A stretch of DNA of 64,000 bases from Histomonas meleagridis (taxonomy: Eukaryota; Parabasalia; Tritrichomonadida; Dientamoebidae), in contig WSYJ01000140.1 of the NCBI GenBank assembly GCA_020186115.1, positions 186,001-250,000 on the forward strand. The letters run 5' to 3'. Below are positions 8,176 through 17,745 of this stretch, piece by piece (the stretch's first letter is position 1; each line of letters starts with the position of its first letter). The notes below the pieces were generated by a model. That model was not told the origin of the DNA, did no database searches, and worked only from the letters and a program-made list of their open reading frames with translations. Position numbers and translations under genes: made by a program.

Positions 8176-10236
8176 TTAATCGTTATCTAGTAAAAGTGGG
8201 ACGAAAAGACTTTTAGCCCACTCTCCCCTTTTTCTCACGATAATTAATTTTTCTATTTCTGTATGACAATATCTATATGCTATTTCAAATGCTGTATCAA
8301 ATAATTTAAAAATTTTTCAAATATTATTTTGAAATATAAAATTATTAACATAAATTTCATTTTTAGCATTAATATCAATTTCTTCTTGTTCAAGAAGTAA
8401 TTTAACTGTTTCTGTATCACCATTGTCAGATGCTATCAAAAGTGCTGTCCAAAATAATTTAAATAATTTCCAAATATTATTTTGAAATATAAAACTATTA
8501 AAATAAATTTTAAATAAAACTTGTAAATATTTTGAGCATTAATATCAATTCCTTCTTTTTCAAGTAGTAATTTCACTATTTCTGTATGACCATTTGAAGA
8601 TGCTCTAATAAGTGCTGTATTAAATAATTTAAATAAATTCTAAATATTATTTTGAAATCCAAAATTATTAAAATAAAACCAAAATAAAACTTACAAATAT
8701 CCCTGGCATTAATATCAATTCCTTCTTGTTCAAGAAGCAATTTAACAATTTCTGTGTAACCAAACATTGATGCATAAATAAGTGCTGTGTAAAATGAATA
8801 AAAAAAACGTAAAATATATCAATAAGATAGGATAAAGTCATTTAAACAAACGACAAATACAAGTAATGAACTCGCATTTGAGTATTAACTTTACATTTTA
8901 GTTCAAGAAGTAATTTAACAACTTCAATATTACCATTCTGAGTTGCATGTAAAAGTGCAGATTTAAATATTATAAATAATTTCCAAACATTATTATGAAA
9001 TAAAAAATTATAACAAAAAATTCCAAATAAATTATTAAAAGCGTCTTCGGAATTAATATAAATACCTTTTCCTAAGAGATATTTTACATGTTCAATGTTC
9101 CCTGAAGCAGCTGAAAAACATAAAATATCTGATGGCATTTTACAAATCTCACTAAAGTATTCACTGAGAAAAATATTCCCAATTCTTGCTGATTCATTAA
9201 TAATACCATCATCGATTTTCATTCCTTGTTTTAGTAAAAAAGAAAAAATATAATAATTATGATATAAAACACATTTCTTTCCTAATTTTTCCAAACTATC
9301 AATTTTTCCGATTTTATTTTCATAAATATATTTAAAGATATCATTTTGTTGAAATTTAATTGCTGTTTCATATGCATCTACAAATGTCGAACGATGTTGT
9401 TCACATAAGTGAATGATTTCTTCATTTCCACCTGCAACTGCATATTTACCTGTATTCCTTACATCTGCATTATTCATAAGTAAATATTTAAAGCATTTAA
9501 CTGAAACAAAGAATGCTGCATAATCAATTAATGATACTGTTTTATTATTAATAAAATCACAGCTTTCATAAAGTGATGGTTCAATTGTTTGATTAAAATC
9601 AAAATTTGATTGTGATGATATTTCTTGAAGTTTTTCTATTTCATCATTTCGAATTATTTTCGCAATTTCATTTGGATTATGTCCTTCTTTAATTAATTTC
9701 TTATGAAGTTCAAAATTATTCTTTGAAAGTTCTTCATAATTTTCTTTGATTTTCTTTATAAAAGGATTTTGATTTTCATGACTTTTCTTATCAATATAAT
9801 ATAATTTAAAAAATTCTTTTTCAGTCATATAATGCACAAAATATGGAATTTTCTTGTTTTTGATGATTGTTGATTCAATTAAATTATGTTCAATCATATT
9901 TTCAAGAAGATATTTTGATTCTTGTGATGAATTTTTTAGAAGGAAATGTGAAAAAACATTTAATATTTTTTGATTTATTGATAAAATGGTTTCTTCCAAT
10001 AATTCAATCTCTTTCAAAAAAGTAAAACATAAATCACAATCACATTCTCTTCTTAGTATTGATAAATACATCATTTGACTAACAATTAAGTTAAAAGAGA
10101 ATGGATAATGATCATCAAGTATTTTAATTATTGAATGTGCTGATTGGATAATGTTTTCCTTTTTCAAGTTGGAAATTGTTCGTTTAAGTAACCAAAGTAT
10201 TTGGATTTTATTTGTGTTTTTTATTTGCTTTTTCAT
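8176..10236 (-). CDS. DUF3447/ankyrin-repeat protein, locus 1 (3' half split by frame-breaking spacers)
   Basis: The N-terminal part, 10236 down to 8842, is one open frame of 464 codons. It has a helical leader, then the DUF3447 signature typical of trichomonad ankyrin families (KIIRNDEIEKLQEISSQ, LIDYAAFF, CFKYLLMNN, TGKYAVAGGNEEIIHLCEQ, near residues 190-290). Ankyrin repeats follow. Beyond 8842 the ankyrin code continues, but each repeat (TALIxAS..GHTEIVKLLLEQEGIDINA) is separated from the next by an AT-rich spacer that shifts frame. The final repeat ends in a plausible C-terminus (SLFVPLLLDND) and a TAA at 8176. The span therefore looks like a complete gene only if the spacers are removed, or a decaying gene otherwise. 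The function of these large families is unknown; ankyrin repeats bind proteins. Confidence 0.55.
8280..8841 (-). repeat. Ankyrin unit array of locus 1, units 153/170/170/173 bp
   Basis: The marker word AGTGCTGT (plus-strand form of ACAGCACT, coding Thr-Ala-Leu) occurs at 8441-8448, 8611-8618 and 8781-8788, exactly 170 apart, and a variant ends at 8295, 153 before the first. The next upstream marker ends at 8961, 173 away. Within each unit about 90 bases are clean ankyrin code and about 63-83 are spacer. Same architecture as at 25468-26410 and 44240-45400. Confidence 0.75.
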
Positions 10237-10578
10237 TGTTAAATCAGCAATATGTCAATTTTGTATAAAGCGTTCAAATTTGTGAACATATCGGCGCGGT
10301 TTTGATCGTACTGATTTTTAAGAAAAAATCATTTCATGGGAGAACAGCCAGTTAAAATATTTTATATAATAACTAAATTTAATTTAATTCATTTCAATAT
10401 TATCTAATTTATTTTTTTATGATGAAACAATGATAATATTAATTCAATCTTATTTGTAAATAGAAAATTAAAGAATTATTGTTTCAAACATAACCCATGT
10501 TGTCAAGATAATACCTAAGATAAATCTTGATTTAACATGATCTATGAATGGAAGAACTTTAAAAGTTCATTAGAATTT

Positions 10579-10609
10579 AACGGTTTCCAGCCATCATTTG
10601 AAACCGTTT
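10579..10609 (+). promoter_or_regulatory. Inverted Myb-like boxes in front of the CARMIL-like gene
   Basis: AACGGTTTC (10579-10587) and GAAACCGTT (10600-10608) form a perfect 9-bp inverted repeat around a 12-base loop containing CATCATTTG, an initiator-like word. The ATG is at 10620. The rest of the gap 10237-10578 is AT-rich without coding signs, except an AAAACCGCGCC-like word near 10300 on the minus strand, probably part of the promoter of ankyrin locus 1. Confidence 0.55.
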
Positions 10610-10619
10610 ATAATAAGGG

Positions 10620-13190
10620 ATGGATGAAATTTTGGAACAATTTATCCAAAATTGCAAACATCCTATCATTGCTTACTCAAATATAGAATACACTAAACCG
10701 AGCAAAAGGAACTCATATTATCTTATATTAACAGAAGTATATATATTAATTCTTCAAATTAATTTACCAAAAAAGAAAGCAATTACAATACGTTCAGCGC
10801 AAGTTTTTGATATACGTTCTATTTCTTTAGGAAAGAAACAACAAATTATAATTAATATTTCAAATGATAAACCAATTAAATTCAAATCTCAAAATCCAAT
10901 GGGAATAGTTAATATCCTTATTGAACATCTTCATTTACTTTTGACTCCTCAAGAATTAACAAATATTTCTCTTCCCTTTACAGATAATTCCGCAAAACCA
11001 ACGTCATTTACAATTTTATTTCGTTTTCTTCATTTTTGCTTTACAAGTAAGGTGCAAATTGATCGTGAATACACAATTCCATTTAAAGTCTTTATTTTTG
11101 AACAAAATCCAGTTCTTTCATTTATTGATCAAGAGAACGTAACACCAATTTTACCCATTATAATTGAATGTTTATCAATGCAGCAATGGTCCAAGGAATT
11201 AGTTCTTACTAAACTTTCGAATTATGATCTCTATCAAACAATTTTAGACAACATCAATTCATTTCAGTGTGTAAACCATTTAATTTTCCATAAAACGATT
11301 CCAAACGAACTTCAAAATTTCATTTCAAGCTTTCGTGATATAAACTCAATAACATTTGAAGAAAATGATTTAATTAATGTTGATGATATTAAAGAAATAT
11401 TACAAAACAAAAAGATAAAATCACTTTCATTAATCGAAACCAAATCAATGAATATCATTAAAGAAAATGAGTTTAAAAATCTTTTTTATTTTTCTATTAC
11501 TCAAAAACAATTTAATTTTAAGGAATTTGTTCCATTTTTTGGAGATTTAAGATGTTTATCACTTGTTGATTGTGATTTATCAATTGGAAATGTGTTAAAT
11601 TCACTACAAAATCATCCAAAGCTTTGTTATCTTGATCTTTCTGGAAACATTGGAAAAGATTTAACAATGAAATTAAAATTTCCACAAAATTTACGTAAGT
11701 TATGGCTAAACAATGTTATTTGGGATGTTAATAATTTGAAAATACTTTTTTATATAATTTGCAATAGTATAAAAAATGATTTTAAAATTTCTCTTTCTAA
11801 ATGTAATGATTCTAATATAAACGATTTTTTTGCATATCTTAAAAAATGTAGTTCAACACATATAACTGAATTAATTTGGGATTATAATCTAATTACAAAT
11901 GATTTAATTATATTTTTAAGGAATTGTAAATCATTGAAATATGTATCGTTCTGTAATTGTAAAGGAATTGAAACGTTAACAAACTTTTTTAATAATAATT
12001 CAATTATTAAAACCGTTAATTTGAATTCAATTCACGAAAGTGATTTATTAAAAATTTTAAATTCGATTTTAACATCAAGTGTTAGAAATATTGATATAAG
12101 TATGAATTATATTAATGAAGAAGCATTACAAACTTTAGAACAATTTTTAATTGATAATAAAACTTTAGTAAAAGTTAATTTGGATGGTACAAAAATTAAT
12201 TCGTTTGATACTTTAATGAATTTTTTCGAATCTTTAACCCAACGTGTAAACCCTTTATATGTTTCTTGGCCTTTATATGATTTAATTCGTTTAAGTGTTG
12301 ATAAAAAAGGATATTTTAAATTGTTTAAATTATTGCAAAACTTAAAAAAGCCTTTGAATGAAAGAAATAAAAACAATTTTAAATACGGAGATCAAATATT
12401 TTATTGTGAATTTGGTAAAATATTCCCTACTTATCTAACTAATGAAAAAATCAAAAAATTAAAGAAAATGAAAATTCGACCAATAGTAAATGAATCAAAA
12501 CAAAATGAAAAAGAAAATATTCCCAACAACGAACAAAATGCATTTGAATTAGACAACGAAACATTTACAAATGAAAGCCATAATAAACCCAAAAAACGTC
12601 GAATGACCAACGAAAGTTATAGTAAACACAATGAACATAAAATGACTAATGAAAACGACAGTAAACCTAAAAGACGCAGGATGACAAGCGTTAGTAATTA
12701 TGCAAATGAAAGTTATGATATATCTAAAAGACATAGAATGACGAACGAAAGTTATAGTAAGCATAAAGAACGTCAAGTTACTAATGTTAGTTCCACTGAT
12801 GAAAGTGATGTATCAGCAAAAGCGCAACATAAAAACTTACGACTTATGGAAGACATTTCAATTGACAGCGATAGTTATGAAAGCAATAAGAAGAATAACA
12901 ATAAAAATAGTCACAGACTTATTACTGATGATTCATATAATGATAAATTAAGGAAACAGCAAAATAACAATAAAATTCAAAAGAATATAATAACTCCAAC
13001 AAAAGCAAATCTTATTTCACCATCAAAAAGTCCAAAAAATATTTATTTGGACGATTCTGATGAAAGTGATATAGAAAGTGATGATGAAAACCTTATTAAA
13101 TTACCTCCGCTTCCTAAATTAGACAACTCTGCACAAATACTTGAATTAGAAAATGACTTTAGCTTTCAAATGCTTTTGAAGAATATCTAA
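10620..13190 (+). CDS. CARMIL-like leucine-rich-repeat protein with basic repeat tail
   Basis: 856 residues. Residues 1-115 have the strand pattern of a PH-like domain (YSNIEYTKPS.. YLILTEVYILILQI.. IRSISLGKKQQIIINI). Residues 200-560 are irregular leucine-rich repeats of the RI/CARMIL type (for example LRCLSLVDCDLS, LCYLDLSGNIGKDL, LKYVSFCNCKGIETL, NIDISMNYINEEALQTLEQFL). Residues 620-780 are Lys/Arg/Asn-rich with an imperfect repeat of the form (K)RRMTNESYSKHxE, about 16-20 residues long. The tail ends with an acidic Ser/Asp stretch and LPPLPKL. PH plus LRR plus basic disordered tail is the order in CARMIL proteins, which regulate actin capping protein; no capping-protein-binding motif was confirmed. 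LRR protein is sure, CARMIL is inference. Confidence 0.6.
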   Translation: MDEILEQFIQNCKHPIIAYSNIEYTKPSKRNSYYLILTEVYILILQINLPKKKAITIRSAQVFDIRSISLGKKQQIIINISNDKPIKFKSQNPMGIVNILIEHLHLLLTPQELTNISLPFTDNSAKPTSFTILFRFLHFCFTSKVQIDREYTIPFKVFIFEQNPVLSFIDQENVTPILPIIIECLSMQQWSKELVLTKLSNYDLYQTILDNINSFQCVNHLIFHKTIPNELQNFISSFRDINSITFEENDLINVDDIKEILQNKKIKSLSLIETKSMNIIKENEFKNLFYFSITQKQFNFKEFVPFFGDLRCLSLVDCDLSIGNVLNSLQNHPKLCYLDLSGNIGKDLTMKLKFPQNLRKLWLNNVIWDVNNLKILFYIICNSIKNDFKISLSKCNDSNINDFFAYLKKCSSTHITELIWDYNLITNDLIIFLRNCKSLKYVSFCNCKGIETLTNFFNNNSIIKTVNLNSIHESDLLKILNSILTSSVRNIDISMNYINEEALQTLEQFLIDNKTLVKVNLDGTKINSFDTLMNFFESLTQRVNPLYVSWPLYDLIRLSVDKKGYFKLFKLLQNLKKPLNERNKNNFKYGDQIFYCEFGKIFPTYLTNEKIKKLKKMKIRPIVNESKQNEKENIPNNEQNAFELDNETFTNESHNKPKKRRMTNESYSKHNEHKMTNENDSKPKRRRMTSVSNYANESYDISKRHRMTNESYSKHKERQVTNVSSTDESDVSAKAQHKNLRLMEDISIDSDSYESNKKNNNKNSHRLITDDSYNDKLRKQQNNNKIQKNIITPTKANLISPSKSPKNIYLDDSDESDIESDDENLIKLPPLPKLDNSAQILELENDFSFQMLLKNI

Positions 13191-13439
13191 TAATGAAAGT
13201 GAGACTTGAAATGATTTGTGTTAATTAAATAATTTTAATAATATTATTGTTTATAAAATAGAATATACTTCAAAAATATATAATTTGAGAATAATGTTTT
13301 CGAAATTTCCATTTTTTTCTGAATAATTTTTCCTCAATTTGAAAGTAGATTTTTATTAATGTGATGATAAGAATTTAATAAAAATTAAAAAATTCTCGAG
13401 AATATGTTTATTTTCTCTGTTTGAAGAACTTTAAAAAAT

Positions 13440-13680
13440 GTAAAAAAACATGAGCCTATTTATTGGAACAGCAGTTAGAAATAACAAATAGAGAAACAAT
13501 AAAAATACTTTTAGAACAAAAAAAATATTAATTTTAAAGAAAAAGCAATTTATTTGAATGATTTGATAAACTGATATATTTAGGAGTTGGTTCAATTAAA
13601 CAAAAATCATATGGAAAAGATTAAATCAATATTAGAACAAGAAGAAATCGATATTAGTGAAAAAACAATTTGTTACGTTT
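13440..13680 (+). pseudogene. Relic of ankyrin repeats
   Basis: Short in-frame pieces resemble the ankyrin units elsewhere in the window: ETIKILLEQKK near 13490-13525 and EKIKSILEQEEIDIS near 13612-13660, with stops and frame changes between. No full repeat survives. The surrounding gap (13191-13814) is otherwise AT-rich; its right end carries GACCGTTTG near 13763 and AACCGTTA at 13796-13803, the promoter of the next gene. Confidence 0.5.
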
Positions 13681-13814
13681 AATTTTATATTTCTTTCAAA
13701 ACGTATTTTAAAAACGATCATATTCCTTTGATGATAATGTAAATCATTGAAATCATTCAGCGACCGTTTGATTAAAGAAATGTGATTTAAAACGAAACCG
13801 TTACCTAATTCCAG

Positions 13815-14627
13815 ATGAGAAGAACTCCTGTACAAAAGAAAGAGCCGAAACCATTACCAAAGACAAACTATTCAAAACGTTATGAAGATCTCAAACCAGT
13901 TGTAGATTCAGGGATGACAGTTCCAAAATACATCGAAAAACTTAAAAATCGACTTCCCAAAGGAGAGATTTTCAGGAGGATCAGACCACAGAAACTTGTT
14001 GACCTTTTGGCAGCCTATGATTATGAGCTTCAAGAAAAAGCACGACTTGAATCATCACAAGAATCTACATCAGATCTTGAAGATAACTCAAATGTTCCTT
14101 CTTATCACCACATGCATTCTTCAATTACCTTTAATGACGAACAACCGAATAGGTCAACGTCAACTCCCTCGTCTCAAATTGATTGTCCATTTATTCTATA
14201 TGATGTTCGTGATGAAGAAGAATACGAAAACTGTCACATCAAGAACGCCAAGTGGTATCCTAAATCACGGCTCTCACGTGCCACAGGTCAATTCACATCT
14301 GAAGTATTATCATATAAGAGTCAACCAGACAAAATGATTGTTCTTTATTGCGACTATGGAGAACTCAGTGCTGAAGCAGCACAAATGTTTGCGGAGCGTG
14401 GCTTCGATAACATATTCCTTTTGCATGGCGGTTTGGCTGAGTTTGCGAGTGAATTTCCCAACCTCGTTGGGCCAAATGCGCCGCCGAGGCCTCTGACGCC
14501 ATCAAAGAAACCTTCTGCGATGCATTCCGCTGTGTCCGGAAGAAAGACTCCAGTTTCACAAAGGAGTCCGTCAAGAGCAGCAAGAGCTGTAGCTGCGCGC
14601 CCAGGTGAAAGAAAACCCTGGAAATAG
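13815..14627 (+). CDS. CEP41-like rhodanese-domain protein
   Basis: 270 residues. After a basic start (residues 1-20) comes a segment SKRYEDLKPVVDSG..KYIEKLKNR..IFRRIRPQKL, which resembles the N-terminal region of CEP41, and then a rhodanese fold from about residue 125: ILYDVRDEEEYENCHIKNAKWYP, LSRATGQFTSEVLSYKS, KMIVLYCDYGELSAEAAQMFAERGFDNIFLLHGGLAEFASEFP. The phrase ERGFxNxFxLxGGL is close to CEP41. Unlike vertebrate CEP41, the active-site loop keeps a Cys (LYCDYGELS), though the Arg that usually follows it is Asp. CEP41 is a centrosomal and ciliary protein required for tubulin glutamylation; a flagellate host fits. The C-terminal 45 residues are basic and Pro/Ser-rich, suited to microtubule binding (inference). 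AACCGTTA lies 13-19 bases before the ATG. Confidence 0.75.
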   Translation: MRRTPVQKKEPKPLPKTNYSKRYEDLKPVVDSGMTVPKYIEKLKNRLPKGEIFRRIRPQKLVDLLAAYDYELQEKARLESSQESTSDLEDNSNVPSYHHMHSSITFNDEQPNRSTSTPSSQIDCPFILYDVRDEEEYENCHIKNAKWYPKSRLSRATGQFTSEVLSYKSQPDKMIVLYCDYGELSAEAAQMFAERGFDNIFLLHGGLAEFASEFPNLVGPNAPPRPLTPSKKPSAMHSAVSGRKTPVSQRSPSRAARAVAARPGERKPWK

Positions 14628-15780
14628 TTATATAATAAAATGGAAATGTATATAAAAGTGAATTTTGATTTATTCGATATTGTTAATGATTCGGAATTAT
14701 TTAAGTTGAATACATTTTATATGTTTCTGTTCCTTATTTTCCTTATTTAATTTCAATGATTTTTGTTTTAGGTCATAAAAATCATTTTTTGTTTTTCATC
14801 CATTTAAAAATAAAATATTTCTTTTTCATCAATAGACTGCTTCATAGTTTTACTTATTAATGAATGATTTAAAAGTGAAAATTGATTAAAAATATCTTTT
14901 CCTAAGACGTTTTTTTCTTATTTTTTTGAACTTTAGGAAGAAATTGCTTTAACTTCAAATCGTATAAGAAACAAATTTTATGAGATTTTAATACGTTTTG
15001 TTTTTAAAGATAATTAATGATAACATTTGCATTTGAGTTTATATATTGTTTATCATATTGTCTTCTTTAAAATCATTCGCAAATGGATCTTCATGTATTA
15101 GCAATGATTTTTCGTTCTACTTCAGTTGATTCACCATCATTGTGTTCCACTTGAATGACAGCTGTGTTGTTATATGTTGTAAGATAGAAATTATGTTGAA
15201 GACCAAATTTATTCAGTTCAACATCAGCACGACCCAAAGAAAACTAAACATCGCCAAGTGCAGCATGGCATGTTGTGTGAGTAATGTTAATTGTGATATT
15301 ATCTCCGATATTGCCAATTTTATATGGATATTTTGTAATTTGGCCTTTTTTAAGCATGTAAATGTTATCATATCTAATGAATGTATATTTCTTATTTAAA
15401 AGTATTTATTCATATGGAATTTTAGAATCATAATTTTGATTCATAATTACATCTTGATGTAATGATATATGATTTAAATCCTTTAACTTGCTATTATGCT
15501 TTGTACTTTCCACCTTGAAATAATATTATTTTTCCACTGATACAGGAAATAAAAGAATCCACTGTTTTATGGTAATATTTGCTAATTTAAAAACTTAAAT
15601 ATATTTTAAAATCACACTGGAATTTAATTCCTTCTATAATTAATATTTTTAAATCAAAAACTAAAAGCTGTATCGCTGCTTTCTAGTGCCATATTCATAT
15701 CTGAAGTAATTTCAACTCAAAATTGTCTTAAAAAACATAAATTCAAGTTAACACAAATATTTTACAAAAATACAATTGTT
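14628..15780. other. Intergenic, 1.15 kb, nothing recognised
   Basis: AT-rich with a few short open frames (the longest plus-strand one, near 15142-15399, has no promoter box, no homology I recognise and odd Cys-rich composition). The minus-strand gene ends at 15781 and the plus-strand gene at 14627, so this is a shared 3' region. Confidence 0.45.
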
Positions 15781-17529
15781 TCAGTTCCATTTGTTTGCTT
15801 CCGTCTGTGAAAACAGCCAATCATATGAAAATTGAAAATTGAACTTTGGCAATTCCAATTTCAATTCTTCAGTTGAGTCCAATTTCTTCCCAATGTCATC
15901 CAACTCCACGCCTGGCGGCAACACAATCTTTGGTTTGCATCTTTCGATTATTGATCTCATTAAATCGCTTTTTTCGGGCAATTTTTCTTCGTCGTTACCA
16001 TTCCATAACAAATTAGTATTAGATATAAACGACAGGAGATTCGTAAAAGCGATATGGAAGTTACATGGAAGGCAATCAAAGATAGTTTGCAGCCTTCGAA
16101 CTTGGCTTAATAAAAACGTCACTTTTTCAATTGTAAACGTTTTCGCAGTGTCAATGATAACGTTAAAGAGAAGAACATCGAAATAGCGGCATGTTTCAAC
16201 TACAATGACTTGTACGATTTGCTCTGGTATATTTAAGTTTTGGCAATATATTAGAAATTGGTTAGTTTCTAATTGGATTTGATTCATGGATTCTTTGTCA
16301 GTAAAATCAAGACCATCACTTGATATCGATGGGGCAATGGAAGATATAAGATTTTGGGTAAGTTGCATTAGGATTTGGGTAATGAATGTGGAAAGTTGAT
16401 CAAGAGCTTCATTATGAACTGTACTAAAAATATCAGCATTATTTAAAAGTAGAATACCAAAGTTGTATATGGTGGCGAGAATATAAAAGAGTTCAACTGC
16501 AGAATGTGATTGATTTAATGTATTGTCTAGAGCTTTGTAAAGTGGTTCTAAAAGATATTGCATATGAGAAGAATTAAGTTGAGGGAGTGAAAGAATTGAA
16601 AATTTGAGAATAGGATCAAAAAGATTTTTGCTAAAATCTTGAGAACAACTTTCAGGGCAAATAATACATTGGAAAATAGCAGAAACAAAATGAGGAGAGC
16701 ATTGATTAATAGCTAATTGAACAATAGCCTCTTGGTGTACCTTTATAAGTTGCGAATCTTCGACGGTTTTGATCGGCACAAAAGTGACAACTCGTTCTGG
16801 TTTCTTTTTCGAGGCTCCAAAGAAGTTATCAAGTGATCCACGAGTTGGTACAAGCTTAGGGTCGGGCCTACAAGAATTAGGTTGGAGTGACTTACGTTTA
16901 GTTTTGGTATTTTGTGGTTTTGATTGATAAAAACTTTGGAGTACAGATTCTTGATTATTGAAACGAGCAGTTTTTTCAACACTGAGAGATTCGGTAACAA
17001 GTTCTTCAATTTCTGTTGCCAATTCTTCATTGTTTTTAAGAACATCAGCAATTTTGGTGCTTGAAGAAACAAGGGAAAAGAAGTGACGTGGTGGTCTTCC
17101 ATGTTTGAAGTTTGATCTTGGAACAACACTAACTCTGAAGAATAATGTTACATTTCCATAATCTTTACTTTTTGAATCAGCTGTAATCAATTTTCCACTA
17201 TTAGGGTCTTCAATGCAAGATACTGCTGTTTTCCAAACGCATAATGGTTCCTTTTTACTACTTGGTTTATAAAGTTGAAAGTATATTTTTTTCTTTTTTG
17301 GTTCCTTATTTTCTGGCTCTATGATAAAGTTTGCTTTGATGCAAAACTCAACATCGAAGTGAACGCAATTATTGGCGTCTGACATTTGGTATGATGTAAC
17401 AGATTTAAATGTTTTTGAAACATGAGCAGAACTTTTTTTTCTAGAAATTTTTATATAAACAGGGAAATCTATATTCGCTTCTAGTTGAATGTGTTCTATA
17501 AACAGGAAGATGAAGTATTGTTCGCTCAT
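15781..17529 (-). CDS. NT-C2 domain protein with DIL-like C-terminal region
   Basis: 582 residues from the ATG at 17529. The frame is open to an earlier ATG at 17637, but a TCACTTTTT initiator (17538-17546) and an AACCGTT box (17566-17572) lie inside that extension and point to the internal start MSEQYFIFLF. Residues 1-150 fit the N-terminal C2 (EEIG1/EHBP1) fold: two long strands, a basic strand (VYIKISRKK), DVEFCIKANF and a KDYGNVTLFFRVSVVPR strand. Residues 150-260 are Ser/Lys-rich linker. Residues 290-500 are helical with a pattern like the DIL domain of myosin V and afadin (VVETCRYFDVLLFNVIIDTA, then VTFLLSQVRRLQTI). NT-C2 proteins link membranes to cytoskeleton. The DIL resemblance is tentative. 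Confidence 0.6.
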   Translation of the reverse strand: MSEQYFIFLFIEHIQLEANIDFPVYIKISRKKSSAHVSKTFKSVTSYQMSDANNCVHFDVEFCIKANFIIEPENKEPKKKKIYFQLYKPSSKKEPLCVWKTAVSCIEDPNSGKLITADSKSKDYGNVTLFFRVSVVPRSNFKHGRPPRHFFSLVSSSTKIADVLKNNEELATEIEELVTESLSVEKTARFNNQESVLQSFYQSKPQNTKTKRKSLQPNSCRPDPKLVPTRGSLDNFFGASKKKPERVVTFVPIKTVEDSQLIKVHQEAIVQLAINQCSPHFVSAIFQCIICPESCSQDFSKNLFDPILKFSILSLPQLNSSHMQYLLEPLYKALDNTLNQSHSAVELFYILATIYNFGILLLNNADIFSTVHNEALDQLSTFITQILMQLTQNLISSIAPSISSDGLDFTDKESMNQIQLETNQFLIYCQNLNIPEQIVQVIVVETCRYFDVLLFNVIIDTAKTFTIEKVTFLLSQVRRLQTIFDCLPCNFHIAFTNLLSFISNTNLLWNGNDEEKLPEKSDLMRSIIERCKPKIVLPPGVELDDIGKKLDSTEELKLELPKFNFQFSYDWLFSQTEANKWN

Positions 17530-17537
17530 GAAATACC

Positions 17538-17572
17538 AAAAAGTGACAAAATTATCAACAGGTAAAACGGTT
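17538..17572 (-). promoter_or_regulatory. Core promoter of the NT-C2 gene
   Basis: On the minus strand AAAACCGTTTT is followed about 20 bases later by GTCACTTTTTGG and, 8 bases on, by the ATG at 17529. This arrangement decides the start codon against the longer open frame. Confidence 0.6.
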
Positions 17573-17745
17573 TTGACGTTTTTTGTGTTAAAAATAATCG
17601 AATATTCAAAAAAGTTGTCACAACTCCTTAAATACATTTACAATGAATCCTTTCGAAATGTTTAGTATTAAAATGACAAAAAGGAGCTATTGCTAACGTA
17701 GAGGAAATTATTACATCAGGAACGATTGATTCAAATTCCAATGAT

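Noticed and set aside
15142-15399. 85-codon plus-strand frame
   Set aside because: No homology, odd composition, no initiator-like word, in a 3'-3'-like AT-rich gap.
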